38,204 bases of DNA from Echinostoma caproni. Its lineage: Eukaryota; Platyhelminthes; Trematoda; Plagiorchiida; Echinostomatidae. The stretch is taken from assembly GCA_900618425.1 (NCBI GenBank), contig UZAN01041182.1, forward strand, positions 1 through 38,204, written 5' to 3'. The notes under the pieces are model-generated. The model searched no databases. It was not told the origin of the DNA and was given only the letters and a program-made list of their open reading frames with translations. Positions 1 to 9,500 of this stretch are shown piece by piece. The number at the start of each line of letters is the position of its first letter. Within the stretch, counting starts at the first letter, position 1. A program made the position numbers and the translations under genes.

Positions 1-241
1 ATTTGGTTCAGTTTCAAAGGGTAAATTCGTCATGTATATGTCAAATAAAGCTAGGAAGCTCCGGACGGGTATTTTGACCTGGATGAGTCTCATCATCAGT
101 GCGAATCCATCGACCCAACTGGGGATCGAACTCGGGACATCATGGGCAGAACGCAAGCATACCACCCACTCGGGTACCGGGCAGCTGATCAGACAGCCTT
201 ACATTTTCCATTTACACGATATAGCACAACCCATCTTTGCG
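1..241 (-). repeat. tRNA-derived SINE copy, 3' portion, truncated by window edge
   Basis: Read on the minus strand this is a dispersed repeat with a tRNA-like head followed by a hammerhead-like fold and a short unique tail. The tRNA-like part lies at about 109-182: the A-box equivalent is the complement of 166-176 and the B-box equivalent is the complement of 123-133 (minus-strand GAGTTCGATCC). The tail ends at base 1, so the last few bases of the element lie outside the window. The same sequence recurs at 376-725 (plus) and 37275-37609 (minus). Long open frames across it are repeat translations and not genes. Element class is inferred from the tRNA promoter boxes and the repeat structure; there is no database match behind it. 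Confidence 0.8.
58..102 (-). ncRNA. hammerhead-ribozyme-like fold in SINE (copy 1)
   Basis: On the minus strand: stem I 5' GCACTG, core ATGATGA (canonical CTGATGA with the leading C changed to A), stem II GACT/GGTC around a six-base loop, second core AAAA (canonical GAAA), a tiny stem III, the cleavage triplet GTC, then stem I 3' CGGAGC. Stem I pairs at 5 of 6 positions, one of them a wobble. The layout is a type I hammerhead with minimal stem III, as known in schistosome SM-alpha SINEs. Two core changes make self-cleavage doubtful in this copy. Identical in sequence to the fold at 607-651. Confidence 0.55.
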
Positions 242-289
242 AGCACTGCTTATGATACCCAACCAGGTCGAAATAGTTGCCCAGTGCTT
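241..289 (+). ncRNA. hammerhead-ribozyme-like fold in SINE (copy 2, retains C of core)
   Basis: Stem I GCACTG (243-248) pairs perfectly with CAGTGC (282-287), extendable by one A-T pair and one wobble. The first core is CTTATGA (249-255), i.e. canonical CTGATGA with one change (G to T). Stem II pairs three of four positions (256-259 with 266-269) around loop CAACCA-like bases. The second core GAAA (270-273) is intact. The cleavage triplet is GCC where GTC is expected. This copy shows the base that the other copies have lost at the first core position. Confidence 0.55.
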
Positions 290-375
290 CCTAACTTTTC
301 GGTGTACGCTTCAGTTGATATATGCACAACGAATTTCCCCTTTGAAATTGAACCAAATCCTCCGTTACTCACATG
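242..375 (+). repeat. SINE 3' fragment in opposite orientation to copy 1
   Basis: This plus-strand piece has only the hammerhead-like part and tail of the SINE and directly abuts the minus-strand copy at about 241. Its tail (about 330-375) matches the tail of the full copy ending at 725, including the terminal GTTACTCACATG. As a result, unit 1-375 has terminal inverted repeats of about 40 bases (1-38 against about 322-360). It lacks the tRNA head. It is diverged from the neighbouring copies in the hammerhead region, so it is not part of the recent inverted duplication described for 1-241 and 468-708. Confidence 0.7.
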
Positions 376-526
376 AAATAAGTAGTCAGGTTGTGCAGGT
401 TTCCGACCGAGTCATAACCCCGGAACCTAGTGCTGAGATGAGCGAGGTCTTTGGCCTGAAATAAGCCCGCAAAGATGTGTTGTGCTATATCGTGTAGATG
501 GAAAATGAAAAGCTGTCTGATCAGCT

Positions 527-600
527 GCCCGGTACCCAAGTGGGTGGTATGCTTGCGTTCTGCCCATGATGTCCCGAGTTCGATCCCCAGTTGGGTCGAT
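527..600 (+). other. tRNA-like head with internal Pol III promoter boxes
   Basis: The A-box-like sequence TACCCAAGTGG (533-543) and the B box GAGTTCGATCC (576-586) are spaced as in a tRNA, and the block is about the length of a tRNA. The D-arm and T-arm regions are recognisable but I could not close a clean cloverleaf, so this is a SINE promoter and not a functional tRNA gene. Minus-strand equivalents are at 109-182 and 37410-37480. Confidence 0.65.
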
Positions 601-606
601 GGATTC

Positions 607-651
607 GCACTGATGATGAGACTCATCCAGGTCAAAATACCCGTCCGGAGC
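607..651 (+). ncRNA. hammerhead-ribozyme-like fold in SINE (copy 3)
   Basis: GCACTG (607-612), core ATGATGA (613-619), stem II GACT (620-623) with GGTC (630-633) including one G-T wobble, second core AAAA (634-637), short stem III, GTC cleavage triplet (643-645) and stem I 3' CGGAGC (646-651). It keeps the cleavage triplet but has one change in each core (C to A; G to A). Same sequence as the minus-strand fold at 58-102. Confidence 0.55.
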
Positions 652-725
652 TTCCTAGCTTTATTTGACATATACATGACGAATTTACCCTTTGAAACTG
701 AACCAAATCCCCCGTTACTCACATG

Positions 726-1005
726 CAATTATTATGTGTTTTATGTCCCCTTTTTTAATTGTTATATTTATCTAATGTTGATTGGTTTATTCATGAAATA
801 TTACAGGCATTCCATTTGCTTCTAACTGAAGTAAGGTGTATTATGCATTACCTTCCTACTTTGCATGCCACCTGTCGGGCAAACGCCAAGTCTAATGCAT
901 TGGCTGTTAGCATGATTTCAATTGGAATCTATTGAAATACAATAGGAAACGTCAATACCTTGATGCCTCAAGTTTCTACATTCTTTGTTGTTCCCATTTA
1001 AGTGT
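726..1005. other. AT-rich non-coding stretch
   Basis: Nothing recognisable: no long open frame, no motif and no repeat shared with the rest of the window. Confidence 0.5.
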
Positions 1006-1900
1006 TCACTTTCCAGTGCATAACATAAATGTTTCAAGACATGTTTGGAATACGGTATGTTTGAAGTAATAAATTACTCGTCTACAACCCAAAACCGGGA
1101 GGCACATTTGCACACTTGTGGGCACACCGTACGATTCAAATGTTGAACCGTCAGAAAAGTGAGTCAAGTGATGCCATTTTGGTCTGGCAGTCTGCATCCG
1201 AAGGAAATCACGACAGTGAAACCTGTCCGGATGAATTCCATGCGTGTTTCTCAGTCTTCATATGGTACATGTGTGCCCAACGTTCCAGGTGTGACCGACT
1301 GTGTGCGTTGGAAGTACAATTGTATGTCCCTATGTCCATCCGATTTGGTCCTTGTCCTTATGTGCTTAGACAGATTGCGAGACCATGGCGCGCGCTGCGT
1401 TCCACTAAAATCCGTGTGATGCTGTGCTACACATTTGTGCTGAGGACTATGTGCCTTTAGCATCATAGGCAGCCTGTTCACCCGGTGGAAAGTCAACGGG
1501 TTGTATGCAATAATCAGACTACTGAGTGAATGGTCTGTGTATGTGAGTGGGTGGATGAACTTGCGCTGGTATTGGTAAAACTTTCCCGTTCGGATCTGAC
1601 AATCACACCTATCGAATTCCACTAACCCTTCCACTGGGCAGCTCCCCTCAGCATACAAATTTGAACAAAGTTGTGCAATTACCTACGTGTTGGTTACACA
1701 ATCCTGTAACACACTCTGCTAGGGTGCCTTGTGCTTCAGGACGATTAACCGGTGGCATCATTTGAAGGTTGTTTATTTGTTCCTCCACTCTATTGTGCTT
1801 GAGCTTTTGCGCATGTAAGTGTCTGTGTGTGCCATCGACATCGGCTTGTGCACGTACGTGCTTTACACAGTAAACGTTAATTTGGTTCACTGAACGATAT
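1006..1900. other. GC-elevated unassigned block with overlapping open frames on both strands
   Basis: Base composition rises here (hand count: 33 of 60 G+C at 1381-1440, against about 15 of 60 in AT-rich parts such as 9001-9060). Open frames of 60 to 135 codons occur on both strands (plus 1116-1460 and 1159-1419; minus 1251-1658 and 1648-1890), none with a recognisable domain. Overlap on both strands is what composition alone would give. The end of the block (1615-1627) shares AATTCCACTAACC and weaker flanking similarity with 4793-4805, so it may be part of an old dispersed repeat. I do not call a gene. Confidence 0.4.
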
Positions 1901-2012
1901 TTCGTCTCATAAGGGATTTGGTGGTGTGTAACTTACCGCGGCCCACGGACACACAGACGCACATGAACACCAATACATGGTTATTTATCTCCTTTGGGAA
2001 AATATCTGTCTA

Positions 2013-2092
2013 GCGCACACTTACCCACCCACACACGCACACACAGATGGACGCACGCTGTCACAACCACACTCGCGCACGCATACACAGAT
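2013..2092. repeat. degenerate CA-rich simple-sequence tract
   Basis: Imperfect CA/CGCA repeats (CACACA, CGCACA, CCCACC runs) over about 80 bases. This alternating purine-pyrimidine tract accounts for the His/Thr-rich open frame at 1994-2236, which is not a gene. Confidence 0.75.
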
Positions 2093-2841
2093 ATACCAGC
2101 TCATATTTCAATACAAAAATTGAACATCCATTTGTGTGGTCATCTTTATTTCTCAAGGTTTCCCAACTATTTCCCGAGGGGTCACTCGACGCTGACATTT
2201 GATCTAAGTAAGTTTTACCAAGTCTTTTTTTCATGAGAGTAATCTCTTATATCTTATACAATAAATTTCTTGGAAATTTAAAAAAGTATTTGAAGTTAAA
2301 GATGAAATCGTAGTAGTGAAAAAATGGAGCACTTTTTATTCTCATGGAATGACCAATCACTTTGATGGTTGCGGCTAAGGTATATTCTTAATCAAGTGGT
2401 TTATGCGATAAAACCATTCCTATGCATATGGAAAACATTTGGTTACGCATTGACTCACTTATTCTCATGCTAACATCATACATCTTTTGCAAAACTCGCA
2501 CATATGAACTATCTCGTGATGTATTTTTGTGACCAACTTGAACGCAATTTACAATCTGATCCGACTAAACTGACTAGGAAGCAGAATCAGCTCCATTTTA
2601 AACAGTAAACTTTTTGCTTTCATGCGGCAGCTTACACGCGAAACACAGAATTAGAGAACTGGTATTAGAACCAGCACGACTTGGGCTATACCGTTGCTTT
2701 AATGCCTGGTTTTAATTTGTGTAAACAGAAACGCCACCTGAACGAGTGATTTTGGCGAACTTTCGATTAGTAGAAACTGCGCACATTAGGGTCAGAACTA
2801 CTCTTAACATACAATCATAGTGTGCCATAATCAAGTCTTTC

Positions 2842-2862
2842 GAGAGAGAGAGAGAGAGAGAG
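2842..2862. repeat. (GA)n microsatellite
   Basis: Uninterrupted GA dinucleotide repeat of about ten units. Confidence 0.9.
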
Positions 2863-5800
2863 GTTTTACACTGTTACATCGACAATCACTGTTTTGTTTC
2901 ATTTTGATTTTGAATCTGAAGTGCTGTGCACATCATCTGCTTCTTTTTATGATTTTGTTGGTACAGTTTGTGTAATGTCAGTATATTAGTTAATAACTGT
3001 ATACAACAGAGCAGATTTCATGAAACATATTATCAGTTCAAGGCGCATAAATTGTGACAAATTAAGCGACATTTGTGATTTTGGTGACAGTTTATCGAAA
3101 GTCATTTGCCATTTTCTTCAGTTTCATGTGTTTGTTACTAGAAATACGTTTGATCGGATGCAAAAAGATCAAACTATAATCGCATAATTAAATTTCAAAT
3201 TTCACTTTAACCCTTAAATGCAGCAAGATCAAAAACTCGAATCAAGCAAAGTGAACAATCAAAGTAGCGTTAGGCGTGTCATGAGAAACCACTGTCCTTG
3301 ATGTTTCGATAAATTGGTACCTATATCGTGTTTTGCATTATACAAAGATATATGATTCCTTTGGCGGATAGACAGTGTGTGGTGTTTTCATTGAGCGTTG
3401 CTCGTCTAGGTCAAGGTGACCCATAGGAGAGGGACAGTTTGTCTCTGAGATCACGAATTATACGATTGTCCGCGTGAGCATGCATTTTATAATATCAATG
3501 AATAATAATCTCTCATCTTAAATATTTGATTTTCATAAATCATGCCTTTCAATAAACCCATACACTTACTACTTATACCTTTATTGAATGGTCTTTGTTC
3601 CAGTATTTCTGTTTGTGTTTTCACCCGAAAAGCAGTGAACATCTGTGAACTGATAGACAGCAATTCTGATCTAGCACAATAAGACCACGCTCGACAGGCA
3701 TTACGCAATAGCGCGACTTGATCGTGTAATTTCTATGAACCCCAAGTGAAAGGTTTTTCAGGCGGTACGCTTTGCACTAAGAAATCCAATTATAGACCAT
3801 TACAACCAGCTAAAATCAACTTTGATGTGTAAGAAACAGCCATACATGATTAATTTATCCGTTTTGAAAAATAATCAGGAATCAATGTGTCACTACCGCC
3901 ATGCTTAGGGAAGAAAGGACACCTTGCATCAGTCCAGTTTATCTAGAACACTGATAAGCTTCAATCTGCGATCTAAATGGTGGGTAGTTATTAAGCTTGA
4001 AAAATAATATTTTGAGAAATTCACAACTAATTTGAATTTTTATAAGTTTCGCCTATATCACGATAAAAAGTTATTCATCAAGAGTTCCTGGTGCTTCTGA
4101 AAATCGAATGGGCTAATCCAAGCTTGATACTTTAAATTATTCGTTTTATGTTCCAGATTACTATACGTAAATTTTAAAATATAAATAACATTTATGATGA
4201 CATAGAAATAAAAGTAGAACACGTCTATTCAAATGCGTACCAGTTATTGCAAATAAGTTGCAGTGTTAACTATTTTATATTCTCTGAAAGAAAATGCAGG
4301 ATTTGATTTTGATGAGCTTTAGGGCAGATGATTCCGGAAAGGAATGAATCGGGCGAAGGATTGATATTGGCATTTTCACAAGTGAATGAGCGAATGGTGT
4401 GTTTTCAAAGAACCAGTGTGTGAGCCCCGAGCATGCATCAATGTTTTCGTAACCAGTTTTACTTTGAACGGACTGATAAGTTAATTTTAAAACTGCTGTT
4501 TAGAAAGCCACTTACGAACTACCATTCATCAGAACAAGGGCGACTGAAACAGATGCACAAAACGAAGAAGTGACTAGACAATAGACCGTACCACCGATTG
4601 ATGAAACTATTGGTAAATGAAAAGAAATAAATTACGTTTGCGGACGCTTATCTGAAGGAGTTACACTTAAGAGTAACATATAAGCAACTCACATACTAGA
4701 GTCTGCCTGTGACTGGTTTTGAAACTTTAGTGTAACAGGGTTATGAGGAAGACCGGTTGACGAAAAACGCGTAGACAGGTAAAGTAGGTTCCAATTCCAC
4801 TAACCAGACCTTGAACTGGGATTGCTTTCAGCGCATATACAAAATCTGGAAAGCATAATGATATGCGATTCCCTAAAAGCAAATTTTAAAGTAACACTGC
4901 GGTAATATAGCATCCTGAGGTAAATCAGAATAGTTGGTTGATGCATTACAGTGTCTTTATAATGCTCGTATTTTTATCATTTGTGAGCAGTGGCCCGTCA
5001 AACATTTAGAAAAGACAGTTGTCCCACCTAAAATCAGTAAACAGCGAAGGAGCTCCGAGTCAAATGCTAAATATTGCTCAACGACGTATCAGCGAATGGA
5101 TTTTGGAGGCACACAATGAAGAATTTCGTTGTGGTCTGCAGCGTTTTTAATTGGATATGATACGATTATTCTTATTGACAATGTGTTGATAAACTAAATG
5201 ATACCGCAGGAACCACAAGCTCCTTTAACTTCATGCTTGTCGAAGTAAAAACGAAATCAGATATGTAAGGTTCTGTCCCATTCTGGGCAGTCAGCACAGC
5301 CGCCTTATAACATTAGCACGATTTCATGGGTGTCTGTTCCATTGAATGTTTCAGTTTGGTCAATGATGAAATAACGGCGATTACGTACTGCATTGGTGCA
5401 GTTGAAGAATGCGGTTCATTGCGCGTGGTCGTGATGTTACATTCTTAATTTCGAATCAATTATTTTTCCACTTATAAATTAACGATTAATGTAATATGCA
5501 AGGGTGACTGATCATTTATAACTGAGCACTTAAATTGGTTCAGGTTATTCGGAACAGAAGGAAACAAATTAATTTCCGTTTGCAGTATTAGACTTCCAAT
5601 CGAGAAGGACATGCGCGTCACGTGTAATGACCAAGCGTGAGAAAAACCATTGTTTCCTAATTAAGAAACAGCAATTTAGATTTTTGCAACGTGTAATTAA
5701 GCAAAATCAAGACCGGAAATTCTCTATTTGTGATATTCTAGCATCAAACAAAGTGGGAACACTTCAGGTTAATAAACTTCTGTTATTTAAACAGGACTAA

Positions 5801-6150
5801 CTAGCTACAGTCACAACTTAAATCGTGATAATGAATGGGAATTTATCTCATTACCTTTTTCGACACCGACATTTTGATTGCCACACAGCTAAACAAATGT
5901 TATCATCGTAATTTTGAGGATTCAGCAAATCTTAAACGATTATGTTCGGGGTTCTATTACGGTAGTCTTATTAACGCACCCTATTCTGCTGTCCAATAAC
6001 CTAGCAAATCATCTAATGCATCTTGTTATCGTGTGCGGGAAGTCATTGTAAACCGTTGTCTACAATGAAACACTCCACCCACAAAAAGAATAAACCTAAT
6101 CTGGTTGCGGGTTCGCGTGTATGGGTTACAGGACAATGGTTGTTTGCCTA
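2863..6150. other. AT-rich non-coding stretch
   Basis: No open frame above 75 codons and nothing recognisable. The only internal echo is at 4793-4850, which weakly resembles 1615-1665 (shared AATTCCACTAACC, then scattered matches ending in a CATACAAA-like motif), suggesting an old degenerate repeat. Confidence 0.5.
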
Positions 6151-6152
6151 GC

Positions 6153-6597
6153 GTAAGATGACATCGATTCCAGCCATCTGCATGATCTGTGGATGGGGTC
6201 AGTCGACGCCTATTCAGAGATCATTGCATGTGTGCGATGTGACGAATCGCGCTTCCACTCCATCAAATCGATTGCATCATTCGCTTGGTCGTGTCCACGA
6301 CAGCTGTTTCAACAGCTACACGTGCACTTTGTTGGTAATTACCGGTTGGGTGCACGATTTGTACCGTATTTCCCTATTCCACAAACCAATGAGTGCACTA
6401 TCTGAGTTAGTTCTTTACCGAGATTGAAGTGGAATGAGAAGGAAGATTTGAGCGAGGAATTCTTTTATTTTATGCGTGCTGCACTCAATACGGCCGGAAT
6501 TCGCATCGACCAAGAAGCTGTCGATTAGATCTGTGGATTCATCGAATATTCTAAACACATTGCTTTATGGCAAAGGTTCTTTGTTTCTTATAATGTT
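6153..6597 (+). pseudogene. decayed coding-looking frame, unknown family
   Basis: One frame reads with protein-like composition from about 6153 past two in-frame stops (6403-6405 and 6526-6528). Segments include an Asp/His/Trp-containing start, then DESRFHSIKSI, then GNYRLGARFVPYFPIPQ, and after the first stop EEFFYFMRAALNTAGIRI followed by ICGFIEYSKHIALWQRFF. Composition is more GC-rich than the flanks and the Phe/Arg/Ile pattern is less stop-prone than the surroundings. I do not recognise a family. It could be an old processed gene copy, a transposon remnant or a chance frame. A second open frame (6158-6427) overlaps it. Confidence 0.3.
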
Positions 6598-6599
6598 TA

Positions 6600-9500
6600 T
6601 CTTCCTTTTCACAAAATTACCAGAAATAACCTATAAGGGAACATCAAATTGATTCGACCCACGTTAGTCGAAGATTTAAGAAAGAACTTGGTGATCGAAT
6701 TTTAACTTTCTGAGGATTCGTGTTGATAAACACTCTTGGCAAGTGTCATTTCTTTCAAAACATTCATTATGAGATTTGACAAATTATTATTTTCCGGTTT
6801 GTGAGACGTTTAACCCAATGTCCACCATTGTGCTTGGATGTATGATATGTTGCAACCTGCTTCCAATTACTGGAACAAATAATTCAGTTATATCTATCTT
6901 CGGCAGGAACCATGCACCTCATTTATATTTTTCTGCGATGAACGTTGTAAACAGGTAGCAACGTAAACCAATTTTCGGACAGTCTGATCTGTTCGCATAG
7001 GGAACAAGACGTATTTCAATGTGAGGATGAAAGCGAGTTGCGAAACAATGTGTAACACTGTAGTTTGCATAGATCAGTTAAATCAAAACCAGGGACAGGG
7101 AATTCGGCTTTAAACCAATAAATCTTATGACTGAAAGACCAGGAAATATCTTATGAAATGGAACGACCAATACCATGGTAGAACCAGAATACTAAGCAAA
7201 GGACAAACGAGTTAAACAATAGTCTACAACGTATGATTTAACAACTCAAGAGAAACATAAAAGCACGGTCTGAAATGGTTCGGAATGTCCACGGCAGTTA
7301 GTACCCATAGATTACAATCACCGATTGCAACCATTAATACAATTGACAATTGAAAGGTTCATGACTATCTTTATTCCCACGAGTGCTACCCCACTACACA
7401 GACGCTGATAGATGCAGACCGGTTCGGTAAACAAAATCGAGTTTACAGAATTCACATTCGCATAATTAACGTACAGAGTCAGGAATATGCGGTAGGCTTT
7501 CTTTGCAGAACAAACAAAGTGCATGTGAGGGGTGGGACTAGTTTTGTCCTACATTTGACAACACTGTGTTACCGGTGATCTTGATTAGCGTCGTTCAACA
7601 ATAGGCATCCCACAATTTAAAAACGAAATCATAAGACATTTTAGGGTGCATTATTCCTTGAAGTATGTTCAAACTAGTGGTTTCCACAGGCATTTGACTC
7701 TTTCATTGAAACTGAGTCCTTGTTCGTGTCTGTTTCTTCCCTAATTTTCATTTTAATGTGAATGAACGATGGTTAGTTTTTATCAGAACTGATGATTGTC
7801 TAACCCTCATGATGCACCTTAAAAAGATTGTTCAGAAACGGTTTATAAGAAGCTCTGCTCATCGGTATTCGTTGTTGTGATATTGAGAGTGAATGACAAT
7901 TTATAAACTTTAGGGACTAGCCGCAAAAATATCATTCCATTAAACCAATGAGTATGAACCTTAGTTTTATAATGATTTTTCATGTCCAAGTAAATGCCCC
8001 CTATCATGTCCGAATCCTCTGATTTGAGAAATCTACGTCGATGAGTTCCAATCACCGGATATTTCCTTTTTTCAACCAGTAGTATGTGGACTGTAGCGCG
8101 AAAAAGTCAACCGTCCACGTCCGATTGATATCTCTTTTTAATTTGATTACATTTCGTTCAATACGATTTCTAACTGATCCAGGTGTAGTATATGTTTATG
8201 TGTCAACGGAATTAACCAGAACACCTTTTGAAACCACAATGTTTTCAATCTGCAAGCAAATGAATGAACTTGATTGGATCAGTGGTTTATCAGGGACCAC
8301 GCAGACTAGTTGGTCAGGCTTCTCCGCATGGTTGTCTATCACTTGTTCAATAATTTGCAACCTGAACTGATGAATTGCGTATGGCGTTGGCTCAGAGAGT
8401 TATCCAAACTTGCCCTCTGCGTGACGGGATGTGTTCAATTTTAATTCACTAAACCAAAGTGGACGTAGTAGATCTCCATACCATTTTCCTTGGGTGATCT
8501 TATCCGTGAAATAACAGTGGAAAAGTGTTAAACCCGTTTCCACCTTGGCCGTACACATTCATTTCTGACAGTCGACTAGGTGCACCCGAGGTCAGCAAAG
8601 ATCAATAGTTTTGCCGAAGATTGTTTCCCCATTGCAACAAAAACACGGTCGATGTCTGCCCGTAGAGAGATGAATTGAACACGGGACGAAAAAGTGCAAA
8701 TTGAAAATGTCGGCCGTTTCCACAAAACTTTCAGCTACCTGTCTTTTGGATTGGTAGTTGCTTGGTCTCACAGTTGAAGGTTCAATCATGTGAAATTACC
8801 GATGTATTGAGATGAAAATCTGAAAGTCGAAAAGTAGTTGAAGTAAAGTAATTGGAAAGTAATTGAGATTATCAAAACAGGCTGAAACTAATCTTGGGTT
8901 GAAATGTTACCGAACGGAAAACATCTACTAACTGAATTTGTTTTTATATCATAGATGATTATCCTCAGATTGCTATAGCCCACAACGCAATCTGATTGTC
9001 CTGTTCATTTTATGAGACAACAATAAATTTCATCCTTATATAATTAATTGATTGGACAGATTTGAATTCTAAGTATTCGCCCGTTGATCAAACTGATTAA
9101 ATTCTGGAGGTATGCTGATACCAGTTCTCAAAATAAAATGAACCTGTCTGATAAAGCCCCGCACCTTTGACTGTGTAGCAACATTTGTTCCTAAAATGTA
9201 CGGCGAATCAGCCAACACGACATTCTCACCGGTTCCCACTATCTTCTTATTTTGCAAGTCATGTCACGTGAAATCAAACAAATGATTTATATAACAGGAA
9301 GGCGCGCATTCAACCACCAGAAAATCAGCGGCAGACGTTGATTAAAGATAACGAAGAAAAAGTACATGTTATGAATATTACATTGAGTGAAATTTTCAGT
9401 TTCCAGATTCTGTAGGAAACTTAGCAAGGTATGGTATTTGAAAGAAGTGAAATCTCCGTTCAAACATCGATTTAGCAAACACGAGTAGGAATGCCGAAAA

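Larger units (their letters stand above)
376..725 (+). repeat. tRNA-derived SINE, near full-length copy
   Basis: Plus-strand copy with, in order: a 5' leader (sharing GTTTCCGACCGAG-like sequence with the copy at 37.6 kb from about 398), a tRNA-like region at 527-600 (A-box-like 533-543, B-box GAGTTCGATCC at 576-586), a hammerhead-like fold at 607-651 and a tail ending in GTTACTCACATG at 725. Shared homology with the third copy begins near 398, so 376-397 may be flank or a variable 5' end. No poly(A) tail is visible. Bases 468-708 are a gap-free inverted copy of 1-241. Confidence 0.8.

Noticed and set aside
32..825. Open frames of 75-119 codons in the SINE copies (also 37381-37674)
   Set aside because: They are translations of the tRNA-like and hammerhead repeat; homologous frames appear only because the repeats are similar.
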